Below, piece after piece: positions 41,322-50,706 of a stretch of 64,000 nucleotides of DNA. The notes under the pieces were generated by a model. That model was given only the letters and a program-made list of their open reading frames with translations. It did no database searches and was not told where the DNA came from. The stretch is from assembly GCA_028277405.1 (NCBI GenBank), contig JANQGH010000098.1:124001-188000 (forward strand). Reading direction: 5' to 3'. Made by a program: the position numbers and the translations under genes. This DNA is from Alphaproteobacteria bacterium (GTDB lineage: Bacteria; Pseudomonadota; Alphaproteobacteria; DSM-16000; Inquilinaceae). Every line of letters starts with the position of its first letter. Position 1 is the first letter of the stretch.

Positions 41322-42026
41322 CTATGACAGCCCAACGACGGGAACCAGCGCGCCATGGACGGCCTTGGCTTCGGCAGAGCACAAGAATGCGACAACGGCG
41401 GCGATGTCCGCCGGTGAAACCCATTTCGACGGGTCTGCGTTAGGCATGGCGGCGCGGTTTTCCGGCGTGTCTATGATCGAGGGCATCACGCAGTTCACGT
41501 TGACGCCCTTGTCGCGCAACTCCGCCGCCATGGCCTCTGTCACCCGAAGCACGACGGCTTTGGATGCCGTGTAGGCCCCCATTTGGGCAACGCCATGGGT
41601 GGCCGCGTTCGCCCCCACCGTAACGATCTTGCCCGAACCGCGCGCGACCATGCCGGGTGTGACGACCCTGACGACATTCAACAGGGTCTCGGTGTTCAGA
41701 CCCATCATCCGGTCCCATTTCTCGGACGATGTCTCGTAGACCGGCTGGCCCATGTCAAAGCCGCCGGCGGCCGCACACAGGATGTCGACACCGCCTGGTC
41801 CGTCGACAAGCGGCTGAAACGCCGTTTCGACCGACGGCCCGTCCAACAGATCGACCGCCACCTTGGTCAGGTTTGCCCGTGCGTCCGGGAAGGCCCTGTC
41901 GAGGGATTCCCGCGATGCGCCGACAACGATCAGATTGGCGCCTTCGGCCTCGAAGGTTTGCGCGACCGCGCGACCGAGGTTCCCGGCCGCGCCCGTGATC
42001 ATCACAGTCTTGTTGTCAAATCGCAT
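41322..42026 (-). CDS. SDR-family NAD(P)-dependent oxidoreductase
   Basis: A 234-residue short-chain dehydrogenase starting MRFDNKTVMITGAAGNLGRAVAQTF. The catalytic YxxxK is in GAYTASKAVVLRV, NVNCVMPSIIDTPENRAAM follows, and the C terminus is short. The sequence around the active Ser (IVTVGANAATHGVAQMGAY) has Ala-Asn rather than the usual Ser-Ser, an atypical feature. It is not in an obvious operon. Confidence 0.83.
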   Translation of the reverse strand: MRFDNKTVMITGAAGNLGRAVAQTFEAEGANLIVVGASRESLDRAFPDARANLTKVAVDLLDGPSVETAFQPLVDGPGGVDILCAAAGGFDMGQPVYETSSEKWDRMMGLNTETLLNVVRVVTPGMVARGSGKIVTVGANAATHGVAQMGAYTASKAVVLRVTEAMAAELRDKGVNVNCVMPSIIDTPENRAAMPNADPSKWVSPADIAAVVAFLCSAEAKAVHGALVPVVGLS

Positions 42027-42122
42027 CGAGATCGCCCCCCGTTCGACCTGGTCCGCGCTTGGCGCGTTTGTCAGAAGCGCATCCTAATGCTTGTGCGGAC
42101 GCTCGTCATGAAGCTTTGGGGG

Positions 42123-42707
42123 CTAGCTTGGCATCTGGGCGTCAACGCCGAAGATGCCGCCCAGCAGAGCCAACAGGATAGCGCCGGCAAGCAAGTTCAC
42201 GCCGATCAAGGCCAGCACCATCAGGCCGCGCCGCTCGTCCGGGATGCCCAGGCAAATCGGTGAACCGCGGAAGACGAGCACAAAGGTGTAAACAAAGGCG
42301 GCGATCACCAACAGCCAGCCAAGCGCCGGAAAGGGTGCGACCGCCTCTGCCAGGAACATCGGCGTCGTCGCCAGGCCGATCAGTACGAAGCCGGCATCCA
42401 AATCGCCGCGGCCGCCCCAGGCCGCCGACAGTCGTGCGGCGACATAGGCCATGGCAAAGACCAGGACGACGTTAGTCACCAGGCGAAGCACGACGATCAG
42501 CAGCATGATGTCGAACGGCGATACGGTCGCCGGCAAAAACACCAGCTGCATCAGCGCCGACACCACGGTGCTGCCGATAATCAGCGGAAAGACATGCTCG
42601 CGCGCCACCACGCTCCATGGCGGTGCGGGCTGGCCATCGCTCTTGAAGGTCGCGTCTGGCTGCATGAGGATGCCGCGCACGCGGTTTCGGAATGCCGTGA
42701 CGTCCAT
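42123..42707 (-). CDS. Yip1-family integral membrane protein
   Basis: A 194-residue protein starting MDVTAFRNRVRGILMQPDATF followed by about five hydrophobic helices (from about residue 40 to 190). The N-terminal amphipathic MQPDATFKSD segment followed by helices matches the bacterial Yip1 domain family, whose function is unclear. It lies 96 bases upstream of the SDR start on the same strand. Confidence 0.7.
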   Translation of the reverse strand: MDVTAFRNRVRGILMQPDATFKSDGQPAPPWSVVAREHVFPLIIGSTVVSALMQLVFLPATVSPFDIMLLIVVLRLVTNVVLVFAMAYVAARLSAAWGGRGDLDAGFVLIGLATTPMFLAEAVAPFPALGWLLVIAAFVYTFVLVFRGSPICLGIPDERRGLMVLALIGVNLLAGAILLALLGGIFGVDAQMPS

Positions 42708-42846
42708 TATCTTCTTATTCTCGCTACCATCCGCGCTTGTGTCTCGGACCCCAAAACTCGCCTGCCGTCCTCTAGATAGGGGCTATTTCGCTTGTGTCGA
42801 GCGGCCGGGTTGCAGTTGGTCGACTGCGCATGGCAGACCATAGCGT

Positions 42847-44151
42847 ATGGCCCAGCCGCGAAAACCTGCTCGAAAGCGCCGCCGCCTTGGGCCAGCGGAA
42901 CTGAAGATAGACCGGTTGGGCCGCTATGGCGATGGCTTAGCGGTCCGTCAAGGCCAAGAAGTCTATGTCCCGTTCGCGTTGCCGGGCGAGCGCGTCGAGG
43001 CCGTACTGGAACAAGACGGCGATCGGCTTCGCGCGACGGTGCTTAAGGTCCTATCCCCGAGTTCTGACAGGGTGGCGCCGGTTTGTGAGCATTTTGGAGC
43101 CTGCGGCGGCTGCCAAATGCAGCACATGTCCGATCGTGCGTATCTGGCGTGGAAGCGCGATCTGGTTGTCGAACCGCTACACCGCGCCGGCGTTGACCCC
43201 GGCCGCATCGATGACGTTGTTGCCGTTCGGCAAGGCACCAGGCGCCGCGTCACGGTGGCGGCGCGTCGCACGGCGAAGGGTGTCGTTCTGGGTTTCAACG
43301 CGTTTAGATCGGCGCGGATCGTCACGATCAGCCAATGCCCGGTTTCGCGGCCGGAAATCCTGGGGCTGTTCGCGCCGCTCCGCGACCTGCTGTGCCAACT
43401 GCCGATTGGTGACCGCACCGTCGACGTCACGATCTCGCTGTTGGATGATGGTCTCGACGTTGTCCTGACGGGTGTCGAAGAACCAGACCTTGCGCAGCTC
43501 GAACTGCTTGCCGCCTTCGCCGAAGGTCACGACCTGGCACGGCTGTCCTGGCGACCGTCGCCCCGTGATCGGGCAGAACCGATCGCGCATCGCCGCGGCG
43601 GCGTGTTGCGCATGGGCGAGGCGCGCGTGGTGCTGCCTCCCGGGGGCTTTTGTCAGGCCAGCGCCGAGGGCGAGGCGGCCCTGGCCGATCTGGTTCTCGA
43701 TGCGGTCGGTTCGAGGGGGCCGGTCGTTGACCTGTTCTGCGGCGTGGGAACGTTCGGTTTGCGTCTTGCATCGCGAGGATTGCGGGTAGCCGGCTTCGAT
43801 GGGGATGCCCGCGCGGTTGCCGCCTTCGAAGCGGCGGTACGACACCTTGGCGGTCGCGAGAACACCGAAGCCCTTGTTCGGGATCTCTTCCGCGACCCCC
43901 TGTCTCCCGGCGAATTGAGTGGGTTTCAAGTCGCGGTTTTCGATCCGCCAAGGGCCGGTGCCCGGGCCCAGGCAGCCGCGCTGGCGACGTCGAATGTGCC
44001 GTTGGTCATCGGCGTATCGTGCGACCCGGGAACGTTCGCGCGCGATGCGCGGTTGCTTGTCGATGGCGGCTATCGGCTTGACCGCGTGACACCGGTCGAC
44101 CAGTTCGTTTGGTCGCGACATGTCGAGTTGGTCGGGGTGTTCAGGCGCTAG
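42847..44151 (+). CDS. rlmD: RlmD-type 23S rRNA (uracil-C5) methyltransferase
   Basis: A 434-residue class I SAM methyltransferase. A TRAM-like domain (about 18-72) precedes a four-Cys iron-sulphur site, CEHFGACGGCQMQH plus the Cys in ISQCPVS. The SAM domain has VVDLFCGVGTFGLRLA, FDPPRAGARAQAAAL and VSCDPGTFARDARLL with the catalytic Cys. This is the RumA/RlmD arrangement that makes 5-methyluridine in 23S rRNA; RlmC or TrmA-like specificity cannot be excluded. The gene ends six bases before a strong hairpin. Confidence 0.88.
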   Translation: MAQPRKPARKRRRLGPAELKIDRLGRYGDGLAVRQGQEVYVPFALPGERVEAVLEQDGDRLRATVLKVLSPSSDRVAPVCEHFGACGGCQMQHMSDRAYLAWKRDLVVEPLHRAGVDPGRIDDVVAVRQGTRRRVTVAARRTAKGVVLGFNAFRSARIVTISQCPVSRPEILGLFAPLRDLLCQLPIGDRTVDVTISLLDDGLDVVLTGVEEPDLAQLELLAAFAEGHDLARLSWRPSPRDRAEPIAHRRGGVLRMGEARVVLPPGGFCQASAEGEAALADLVLDAVGSRGPVVDLFCGVGTFGLRLASRGLRVAGFDGDARAVAAFEAAVRHLGGRENTEALVRDLFRDPLSPGELSGFQVAVFDPPRAGARAQAAALATSNVPLVIGVSCDPGTFARDARLLVDGGYRLDRVTPVDQFVWSRHVELVGVFRR

Positions 44152-44156
44152 ACCAA

Positions 44157-44285
44157 TAGCCGATCATACCGAACCATGAGGTTCGGTATGATCGGCTAAA
44201 ATTGCTCTATCTTTGAATAAGTTAGAGCATCTTTGTTCGATCGTTTGGATCGCGTAGCGATTCCAATCGATCGAACGATGCGCTA
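44157..44285. repeat. Triple-hairpin REP/MITE-like palindromic element
   Basis: Three consecutive structures. First, a perfect 19-base inverted repeat (arms 44157-44175 and 44180-44198, loop ATGA). Second, TGCTCTA/TAGAGCA (44203-44209 with 44223-44229). Third, a long nearly perfect stem (44235-44253 with 44257-44276, loop GTA), bracketed by TAGAGCAT (44223-44230) and ATGCGCTA (44278-44285). The layout is that of an intergenic repeat element and may also stop transcription from both sides. It contains the ParA stop codon. Confidence 0.75.
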
Positions 44286-44909
44286 GCGCGAACGCTCGAT
44301 CGCGGCGATCAGCGGGTCCCAGTCTTCGGCCAGGGCAGCGGCGCGTTTGGTCGTCAGATCGAACAGCGATCGGCCGTCGGCCGCCAGTTCCGCATAGATC
44401 GCGCTTTCGCGCAGGCGGGCGGCTACGAAGTGACCTTGGTTCGCCAGAAAAGATTCCAGCCTGGCACCCGCGCGGGTCCGTGGCCGCATCCTGTTGCCGA
44501 CGATCGCAACGCCCGTCTTTTCCTTGCGGATGGGTTTCAAGGCGTCAATGCGCTTCAAGAACCTGGCCGTGGCGGCCTCGTCAAAGGTCGATGGCAGTAC
44601 GGGAACGATGACGATGTCGGCCGCGCGGATCAGGTCCTCGACCCTGCTTGTCCGCATCGCCGCCGGGGCATCGATCACCAGCCGATCGCATCGCTTTGGC
44701 GGTTTGCCGATCGACTTGGTCCAGTCGTGACCATCGATCTTGGCATCGTGCTTCGGCCTGCGCTTCAGCCAGCCGATCGCGCTGCGTTGCCGGTCGGTGT
44801 CGGCCAGGGCCGTATGCAGGCCGCCATTGGCGAAGGCGGCCGCCAGGTGGGTCGCGATGGTGGTCTTGCCGCAGCCGCCTTTTCTGTTGGCCACCAAAAT
44901 GGTCAGCAT
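44283..44909 (-). CDS. Orphan ParA/MinD-type ATPase
   Basis: A 208-residue P-loop ATPase starting MLTILVANRKGGCGKTTIATHLAAAFA, a deviant Walker A (KGGCGKTT) with the signature Lys of ParA proteins, then LADTDRQRSA and RLVIDAPAAMR. No ParB or centromere partner is adjacent. It follows the CYTH-CHAD gene by 28 bases on the same strand and may position or regulate something linked to polyphosphate. Its stop codon lies inside the repeat element. Confidence 0.85.
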   Translation of the reverse strand: MLTILVANRKGGCGKTTIATHLAAAFANGGLHTALADTDRQRSAIGWLKRRPKHDAKIDGHDWTKSIGKPPKRCDRLVIDAPAAMRTSRVEDLIRAADIVIVPVLPSTFDEAATARFLKRIDALKPIRKEKTGVAIVGNRMRPRTRAGARLESFLANQGHFVAARLRESAIYAELAADGRSLFDLTTKRAAALAEDWDPLIAAIERSR

Positions 44910-44937
44910 CGGCGTGGGTTTCCTTCAGCGCCGCGTC

Positions 44938-46506
44938 TCAGACATGCCAGAACGGCTTGGCACTCTTGAACGCCGCCCATTCGGCGTTGGTACGCGTTGA
45001 GAGATCGACCATCGCGTGGGCATGCCAGCCGGCGACCAGGCCGACCGCGCGCTGCAGCTTGGCGTCCGCCCCACCGCCCTCAAGATGGCCCAACGCGGCT
45101 TCTGTCATGGCCTGGTCTTGGAGATGCCCCAGCAACGATTGCAGGCGCTTCAGGTGCTTGAAGAACAGCTTTGTGGCCGGCGACGGATACAGCGGCGCAC
45201 AGAAATCGACCGCATAGCGTAGCTTCTTCATGGCGATCCGCACCTCGTGGCGCGCGTCCGCCGGCAGATTGGCGAAGCCACGACCGCGCTTGAGGACCGC
45301 GCGCAAACGTCGTTGCAGCAATTGGTCGGCCAAATCGACCATCGGCCGGTCCAACCATTCGACCGTCGGGCTGTAGGGTTGCTGGCGCCAGCCCCGCAGG
45401 GCGATCCAGTGGCCCATGCTCAACGCCATCTCGGTTGCTTGCGGCCCGTCAAGGGCCATACGGGCCTCTGCGTAGCCCTCGCGCCGCCAAGCCTCCGCAG
45501 CCTGCTTCAACACCGCCAACGAGGTTTCCTGCGGCATTGCGGTCGCCACCGGCCCCAGCATCTCGTCGATAAACACGTCTGCATCGCGCGCCGGGCCCAT
45601 CGCGTTGCCAAGCGCGCGCAATCGATGCTTCAAGGGCTCGATTTCCGCTGCGCCGATGACCGGTCGGAAGAGCTGCAGGGCGGAACGCAGCCGGCGCAAG
45701 GCAACACGCGCCTGATGGATGCCCTCCGGATCGCTGCCCTCCCGCACAGCCGGCAGGTTCTCCGTCCAATGGGTCAGGCAGTTGCCAAGGATCAGGGCCA
45801 GCCCGTCATCGACCGTAACGTCGTCTGGCAGGTCGATCGACGATTGGAATTTCGGCTGCGGCGCGCTGCCATTGGCCAGAGCCTCACCCCTGGCCGCCTT
45901 CGACCGTGGGTCGATGCTCAGCGTATGGCGGCGATTCAGCGCCAGGGCCAGCTCGTAAAGCGGGTCCACGTCTCCGGCCAACAGCTCAAGTTCCACTTCA
46001 TGGAGGGGCTGTCGCCGCCGTCCCGCGACGACCTCACCATCGTCCAGCGCGACCTCGATCCGCGCGCCGCCGAATTCGAGCGTGCGGGTCGCGCGGCGAA
46101 CGCGGGTACCGAAGACCGCTTGTAATTCTTGCGGCCGGACCAGCCCGATCAGGCCAATGACGCTGTGGTCGTCGATTACCGAAAGGTCTGGCTTCGGCCC
46201 GTCGACCGGCCATTCCCACTCGCTTCTCGTGCTCAGGCCGCCGGCGCTGCCCTTGCCCGCCGTCTTGATCGTCTGCACATAGCGGCGGCCAATCTTCCGA
46301 ACCCGTAGCGTGATCCCCCGAGCCGTCAGCCGTCGGTCCCTGGTGTCGAAATAGGTCGAGTCCAGGCGACGCACCGAGGACTGCCCGTCGAGTTCGGGCG
46401 CGTCGCTGAGTGCCGCGAGCCCGTCGGCGTCGGTGGCCAGCTTCAGCTCGATCTCGACGGGCGCCGATGGTGCTGCCGACGTCACTGATTCTGGGTCCTC
46501 TGCCAT
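44938..46506 (-). CDS. CYTH-CHAD protein (triphosphatase / polyphosphate-associated)
   Basis: A 522-residue cytosolic protein. The N-terminal CYTH domain (about 15-215) begins with the metal-binding EIELKL motif and has STYFDTRDRRL and RSEWEWPV, as in inorganic triphosphatases. The C-terminal CHAD domain (about 245-505) is helical with paired conserved His (EGIHQARVALRRLRSAL and RHEVRIAMKKLRYAVDF), which binds polyphosphate. ATG at 46506 is chosen; it is embedded in a perfect palindrome. A TTG 18 codons upstream is less likely. Confidence 0.88.
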   Translation of the reverse strand: MAEDPESVTSAAPSAPVEIELKLATDADGLAALSDAPELDGQSSVRRLDSTYFDTRDRRLTARGITLRVRKIGRRYVQTIKTAGKGSAGGLSTRSEWEWPVDGPKPDLSVIDDHSVIGLIGLVRPQELQAVFGTRVRRATRTLEFGGARIEVALDDGEVVAGRRRQPLHEVELELLAGDVDPLYELALALNRRHTLSIDPRSKAARGEALANGSAPQPKFQSSIDLPDDVTVDDGLALILGNCLTHWTENLPAVREGSDPEGIHQARVALRRLRSALQLFRPVIGAAEIEPLKHRLRALGNAMGPARDADVFIDEMLGPVATAMPQETSLAVLKQAAEAWRREGYAEARMALDGPQATEMALSMGHWIALRGWRQQPYSPTVEWLDRPMVDLADQLLQRRLRAVLKRGRGFANLPADARHEVRIAMKKLRYAVDFCAPLYPSPATKLFFKHLKRLQSLLGHLQDQAMTEAALGHLEGGGADAKLQRAVGLVAGWHAHAMVDLSTRTNAEWAAFKSAKPFWHV

Positions 46507-46523
46507 GCGCACACAGTGCGCAT
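46505..46523. promoter_or_regulatory. Perfect palindrome covering the CYTH-CHAD start codon
   Basis: ATGCGCAC-ACA-GTGCGCAT forms eight-base arms around three bases and includes two bases of the start codon on the minus strand. As RNA it would hide the start in a hairpin; as DNA it could be an operator. Confidence 0.45.
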
Positions 46524-46667
46524 TTTGCTCTTCGGATGTCAACCTGGCCGCCCCGCCCAAAGACTGCGCATTCGCGCTTAACTAACCATAGGACGAAAAA
46601 CTATTTCTGTGCCGATTTCCTTCAATGGTCTGACGCTTTCGCCCGGTCGCGGCTGAGCGGCCACACC

Positions 46668-49418
46668 CTAATGGGCGGCCGCCCAACTGTCGCCGATGCC
46701 GAACTCGGCCACCAGAGGCACGTCGATATAAGCCGCCCGTTCCATCACCTTGCACGCGGTTGCCGCGGTTGCCTCTGCCTCGTCAGCGGGCGCCTCGAAC
46801 AAGAGCTCGTCATGGACCTGAAGCAGCATCCGCGCTTGCAGTCCTTCGCGCGCCAGGGCCTTGGGCATGCGCACCATGGCGCGCTTGATGATGTCGGCGG
46901 CCGTACCCTGGATAGGCGCGTTGATCGCCTGACGTTCGGCAAAGGCCCGGCGCGCGGGGTTGGGGTCCTTGATGCCCGGCATGTGGCATTTGCGCCCGAA
47001 CAGGGTCGTGACGAAGCCTTCCTCCTTGGCCCGCTTGCGCGTCTCTTCCATCCAGGCCTTCAGTTCGGAGAACCGGTCCAAATAGGCCGTGATGAACGCG
47101 CGCGCCTCCCGCTGCTCGATGCCGAGCTGGTTGGCCAGGCCGAACGCGGAGATGCCGTAGATGATGCCGAAATTGATCGCCTTGGCCTTGCGCCTGATAT
47201 CGCCCGTCATCTCCGCCATCGGCACGTCGAAGACCTGCGACGCGGTCATGGCGTGAATGTCCTCGCCGGCCCGAAACGCCTCCTTCAGGGCCTCGACGTT
47301 CGCGATGTGGGCGACCAGGCGCAGCTCGATCTGGCTGTAGTCGACCGAGATCAGCTTGCAGCCATCCTCGGCGATGAAGGCCTCGCGGATGGCGCGGCCC
47401 TCCTCTGTGCGGATCGGGATGTTCTGCAGGTTCGGGTCGTTGGAACTGAGGCGGCCCGTGTTGGTCGCCGCCAGGCTGAAAGAGGTGTGGACCCGCCCCG
47501 TGCGCGGGTTGATGTAATTGACAAGCGCGTCGGTGTAGGTGCTTTTCAGCTTCGACAGCTGGCGCCAATCCAGCACCCGGCGGGCGATGTCATAGCCCTG
47601 GGCGGCCAAGGGCTCCAGGATCTCCGATCCCGTGGCGTAGGCCCCCGTCTTGCCCTTCTTGCCGCCTTCGATGCCCATCTCGTCGAACAGCACCTCGCCC
47701 AACTGCTTGGGCGAGCCGACATTGAACGGGTGGCCCGCCAGCGTGTGGATTTCTTTCTCAAAGCCTTCGATCCGTTCCGCAAAGCGGGCGGACATGCGTT
47801 CCAGAATGCCGCGATCGACCTTGATGCCGTCGGTCTCCATTTGGCCGATGACCTGGGCCATCTTGCGCTCGATGGTCTCGTAGACGGTGGCCATGCTTTC
47901 GGCCACGAGGCGGGGCTTCAGGTGGCGATGCAGGCGCAGGGTGATGTCGGCGTCCTCGGCCGCGTAATCGAGCGCCTTGTCCAGCGGCACGCGGTCAAAG
48001 GTGATCTGGTTCTTGCCCTTGCCGACGATCTCGGTGAACGCAATGCATTGGTGGTTCAGGTGCAGTTGCGACAGCTCATCCATACCGTGCCCGTGGGCGC
48101 CGCCGTCGAGCACGTACGAGATCAGCATGGTGTCGTCGATCGGGTCGAGCCTGGCGCCGTGCCGGACCAGGATCTGATAGTCGTATTTCAGATTGTGCCC
48201 GATTTTTAGGACCGTCGAGTCCTCCAGCAACGGCTTCAGGATTGCCATCGCGATCTCGGTATCGAGCTGGTCGGGGACCTGGTCGCCTTCCTCCAGGTCC
48301 AGCGTACCGTCGCCGGCCTGACCGACATGGGCCAGCGGGATGTAGCAGGCCTTGCCCGGCGCGGTCGACAGGCTGATGCCGACCAGCTTGGCGGCGGCCG
48401 CATCCAGAGAATCGGTCTCGGTGTCGACGGCGATCACGCCGGCGGCGAAACCGCTCGCGACCCATTTCTCCAGGGCCGCAACCGTGGTCACCAGCTCATA
48501 CGCCGCCTCGGCCGACCCCGCTTCCTCCGGTTCGGATGGGCCACCCTCGGCGAAGCGGTTTTCCGCCCTTGCGACCAGCGACGGAAACTCCATGCCTTGC
48601 AGAAACGCCAGCAAGGTCGTCGGCTCGGTGTCGGGCTCCAGCCCGTCGAGATCGATCGGCAGGTCGACATCGTCGGCCAGCCGCACCAGTTCGCGCGACA
48701 GCTTGGCCTGTTCGGCGAAGGTCTGCAGGTTCTCGCGGCGCTTGGGCTGTTTGATTTCGCCGGCCCGGTCCAACAGCGTGTCGAGATCGCCGAACTCGCC
48801 GATAAGCTGCGCCGCTGTCTTGACGCCGATGCCCGGCACGCCCGGCACGTTATCGGTGCTGTCGCCGGCAAGGGCCTGCACGTCGACCACCTTCTCTGGC
48901 GGCACGCCGAATTTCTCGATCACCTCGTCCCGATCGATTGGCTTGTTCTTCATCGGGTCCAGCATGGTGACGCCGTCGCCCACCAGCTGCATCAGGTCCT
49001 TGTCCGACGAGACGATGATCGCCTTGTCGCCCCGTTCTCGCGCCAGCTTGGCGTAGGTCGCGATGATATCGTCGGCCTCATACCCGTCGACCTCCACCAC
49101 CGGCAGGCCGAACGCGCGGGCGGCGTCGCGCACCAGCGGGAATTGCGGACGCAGCTCTTCCGGCGGCTCGTCGCGGTTCGCCTTGTAGAGATCGTAAAGC
49201 TCGTTGCGGAAGGTGTGCGACGAGGCGTCGAACACGACCGCGATATGGTCGGCATTCACGTCCGCCAACAGCTTCATCAGCATGCTGGAAAAGCCGTAGA
49301 CCGCATTCGTCGGCGTGCCGTCGACCTTGCGAATGCGCATGGGGATCGTGTGAAAGGCCCGGAAGATAAAGCCCGAACCGTCGACCAGATAATAGGTGCG
49401 TTGGCTGTCGTCGCTCAT
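46668..49418 (-). CDS. polA: DNA polymerase I
   Basis: A 916-residue family A polymerase. The 5'-3' exonuclease domain (about 1-290) has YYLVDGSGFIFRAFH and YEADDIIATYAK. The 3'-5' proofreading domain (about 315-510) keeps its acidic site in VIAVDTETDSLD and IGHNLKYDY. The polymerase domain has DYSQIELRLVAHIA (motif A), RRKAKAINFGIIYG (motif B) and QVHDELLFE (motif C). ATG at 49418 is chosen over TTG three codons earlier. It repairs gaps and removes Okazaki primers; it is monocistronic here. Confidence 0.97.
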   Translation of the reverse strand: MSDDSQRTYYLVDGSGFIFRAFHTIPMRIRKVDGTPTNAVYGFSSMLMKLLADVNADHIAVVFDASSHTFRNELYDLYKANRDEPPEELRPQFPLVRDAARAFGLPVVEVDGYEADDIIATYAKLARERGDKAIIVSSDKDLMQLVGDGVTMLDPMKNKPIDRDEVIEKFGVPPEKVVDVQALAGDSTDNVPGVPGIGVKTAAQLIGEFGDLDTLLDRAGEIKQPKRRENLQTFAEQAKLSRELVRLADDVDLPIDLDGLEPDTEPTTLLAFLQGMEFPSLVARAENRFAEGGPSEPEEAGSAEAAYELVTTVAALEKWVASGFAAGVIAVDTETDSLDAAAAKLVGISLSTAPGKACYIPLAHVGQAGDGTLDLEEGDQVPDQLDTEIAMAILKPLLEDSTVLKIGHNLKYDYQILVRHGARLDPIDDTMLISYVLDGGAHGHGMDELSQLHLNHQCIAFTEIVGKGKNQITFDRVPLDKALDYAAEDADITLRLHRHLKPRLVAESMATVYETIERKMAQVIGQMETDGIKVDRGILERMSARFAERIEGFEKEIHTLAGHPFNVGSPKQLGEVLFDEMGIEGGKKGKTGAYATGSEILEPLAAQGYDIARRVLDWRQLSKLKSTYTDALVNYINPRTGRVHTSFSLAATNTGRLSSNDPNLQNIPIRTEEGRAIREAFIAEDGCKLISVDYSQIELRLVAHIANVEALKEAFRAGEDIHAMTASQVFDVPMAEMTGDIRRKAKAINFGIIYGISAFGLANQLGIEQREARAFITAYLDRFSELKAWMEETRKRAKEEGFVTTLFGRKCHMPGIKDPNPARRAFAERQAINAPIQGTAADIIKRAMVRMPKALAREGLQARMLLQVHDELLFEAPADEAEATAATACKVMERAAYIDVPLVAEFGIGDSWAAAH

Positions 49419-49478
49419 GGCGCCCAAGATGGCGCAAGCAAGGGGCGGAGTCGAGGTGGCGTGGCCGAGGATCGGCGG

Positions 49479-50489
49479 TTAGTTTGCGCCGCCCGTCAAA
49501 CCCAATCGCTTCATGCTGTTGCGTAGCTGGCTGTAGCTGAGGCCGAGCGCCTCCGCCGTGTGGCCTTGATGATGCCGATGGGACGCGAGTGCATGCTGGA
49601 TCTGGGTGCGTTCATAGTCCGCCAGGCTTGCCTTCAGGTCTGTCGGCAGCGGCGCTGGTTCTGGCGCCTTGCCTTGCGGGGATTTGACCGCTTCCTCGCC
49701 GCGAACCGGCGGCCGGTATCGCGACTCAAACGGATCGACCACGATATGCTCAATGATCGTCTCGCCAGCCTCCGCTGCGCGGGCGACGCTGCGCTCGACC
49801 GCGTTCTTCAACTCGCGCACATTGCCTGGCCAATGATGGGCCCCGAGTGTGGCCAAGGCGCTCTCGGAAAATGTGTCTAAGACGATCCCCAGTTCGCCGG
49901 CGAAGCTTTGGCCGAAGGCGTTGGCCAACAGTTCGACATCGTCGGGCCGCTCTCTCAAGGGTGGCACGGTCACCACGTCAAAGGCCAGCCTGTCCAAGAG
50001 GTCCGCGCGAAAACGCCCAGCCTCGGCCTCGGCCGGCAAGTCGACATTGGTGGCGGCGATCAGGCGGACATCGGCGGTCAACGTTTCTCGGCCGCCCACC
50101 CGCTCATATTCGCCATACTCGATCACCCGCAGCAGCTTTTCCTGAATGGCGGCGGGCGCGGTGGCGATTTCGTCGAGAAACAGGCTACCGCCATCGGCGC
50201 GTTCGAACCGGCCGGCATGCCGTCGCGCGGCACCGGTGAAGGCGCCGGCCTCATGGCCGAACAGCTCGCTGTCGATGAGATCGACAGGCAGGGCCGCGCA
50301 ATTGACCCGCACGAAGGGCTGTTCCCAGCGCTGGGACAGATAGTGCAGCCGGGCCGCCAGCAACTCCTTACCCGTGCCCCGTTCGCCGACCACCAGCACG
50401 GGCCGGTCGATCGGCGCCAGGCGCGAGACCTGGTCGAGGACCGTCACGAAGCTGGCGGCGGCGCCGATAATGTCCGGCAGTTCGATCAT
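49479..50489 (-). CDS. pspF: Phage-shock-protein operon activator PspF
   Basis: A 336-residue sigma-54 enhancer-binding protein with no N-terminal receiver domain, as in PspF. The AAA+ domain has Walker [13 protein letters not shown], the sigma-54-contacting GAFTGA loop and [10 protein letters not shown]; a Fis-type helix-turn-helix ends the protein ([22 protein letters not shown]). It is divergent from pspA, with a sigma-54 promoter between. ATG at 50489 starts [14 protein letters not shown], close to other PspF proteins. PspA normally inhibits it by direct binding. Confidence 0.93.
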   Translation of the reverse strand: MIELPDIIGAAASFVTVLDQVSRLAPIDRPVLVVGERGTGKELLAARLHYLSQRWEQPFVRVNCAALPVDLIDSELFGHEAGAFTGAARRHAGRFERADGGSLFLDEIATAPAAIQEKLLRVIEYGEYERVGGRETLTADVRLIAATNVDLPAEAEAGRFRADLLDRLAFDVVTVPPLRERPDDVELLANAFGQSFAGELGIVLDTFSESALATLGAHHWPGNVRELKNAVERSVARAAEAGETIIEHIVVDPFESRYRPPVRGEEAVKSPQGKAPEPAPLPTDLKASLADYERTQIQHALASHRHHQGHTAEALGLSYSQLRNSMKRLGLTGGAN

Positions 50490-50629
50490 TGTCGTTTGTC
50501 CGATACCGATAAAATTTAGCAATTTTTATTGATTATTGACCAATTGAACCTGGACTTCAACTGCGCGTCGGATTGCTGGCTTCGGGATTTCCGAAGCAAA
50601 ATCAGTGGCCTGCGCGATTTGCATCGGTT

Positions 50630-50644
50630 TGGCACGGGAATTGC
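50630..50644 (+). promoter_or_regulatory. Sigma-54 promoter of pspA
   Basis: TGGCACGGGAATTGC has GG and GC with the exact ten-base separation of -24/-12 elements and lies 63 bases upstream of the pspA start. PspF encoded next door is the expected activator. Confidence 0.88.
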
Positions 50645-50706
50645 GCCTATGTGGCTAGCGGCACGGCCAGGTGGGCAAGCCGCAAAGACGACTAGTGGAG
50701 AGCCTG

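Noticed and set aside
41146-41574. 142-codon plus-strand frame starting in the AT-rich patch
   Set aside because: Most of it is antisense to the SDR gene at 41322-42026, and the translation has no family resemblance.
46410-48209. 599-codon plus-strand frame opposite polA
   Set aside because: Runs from the CYTH-CHAD start into the polymerase domain of polA on the other strand; no domain and shadow-like composition.
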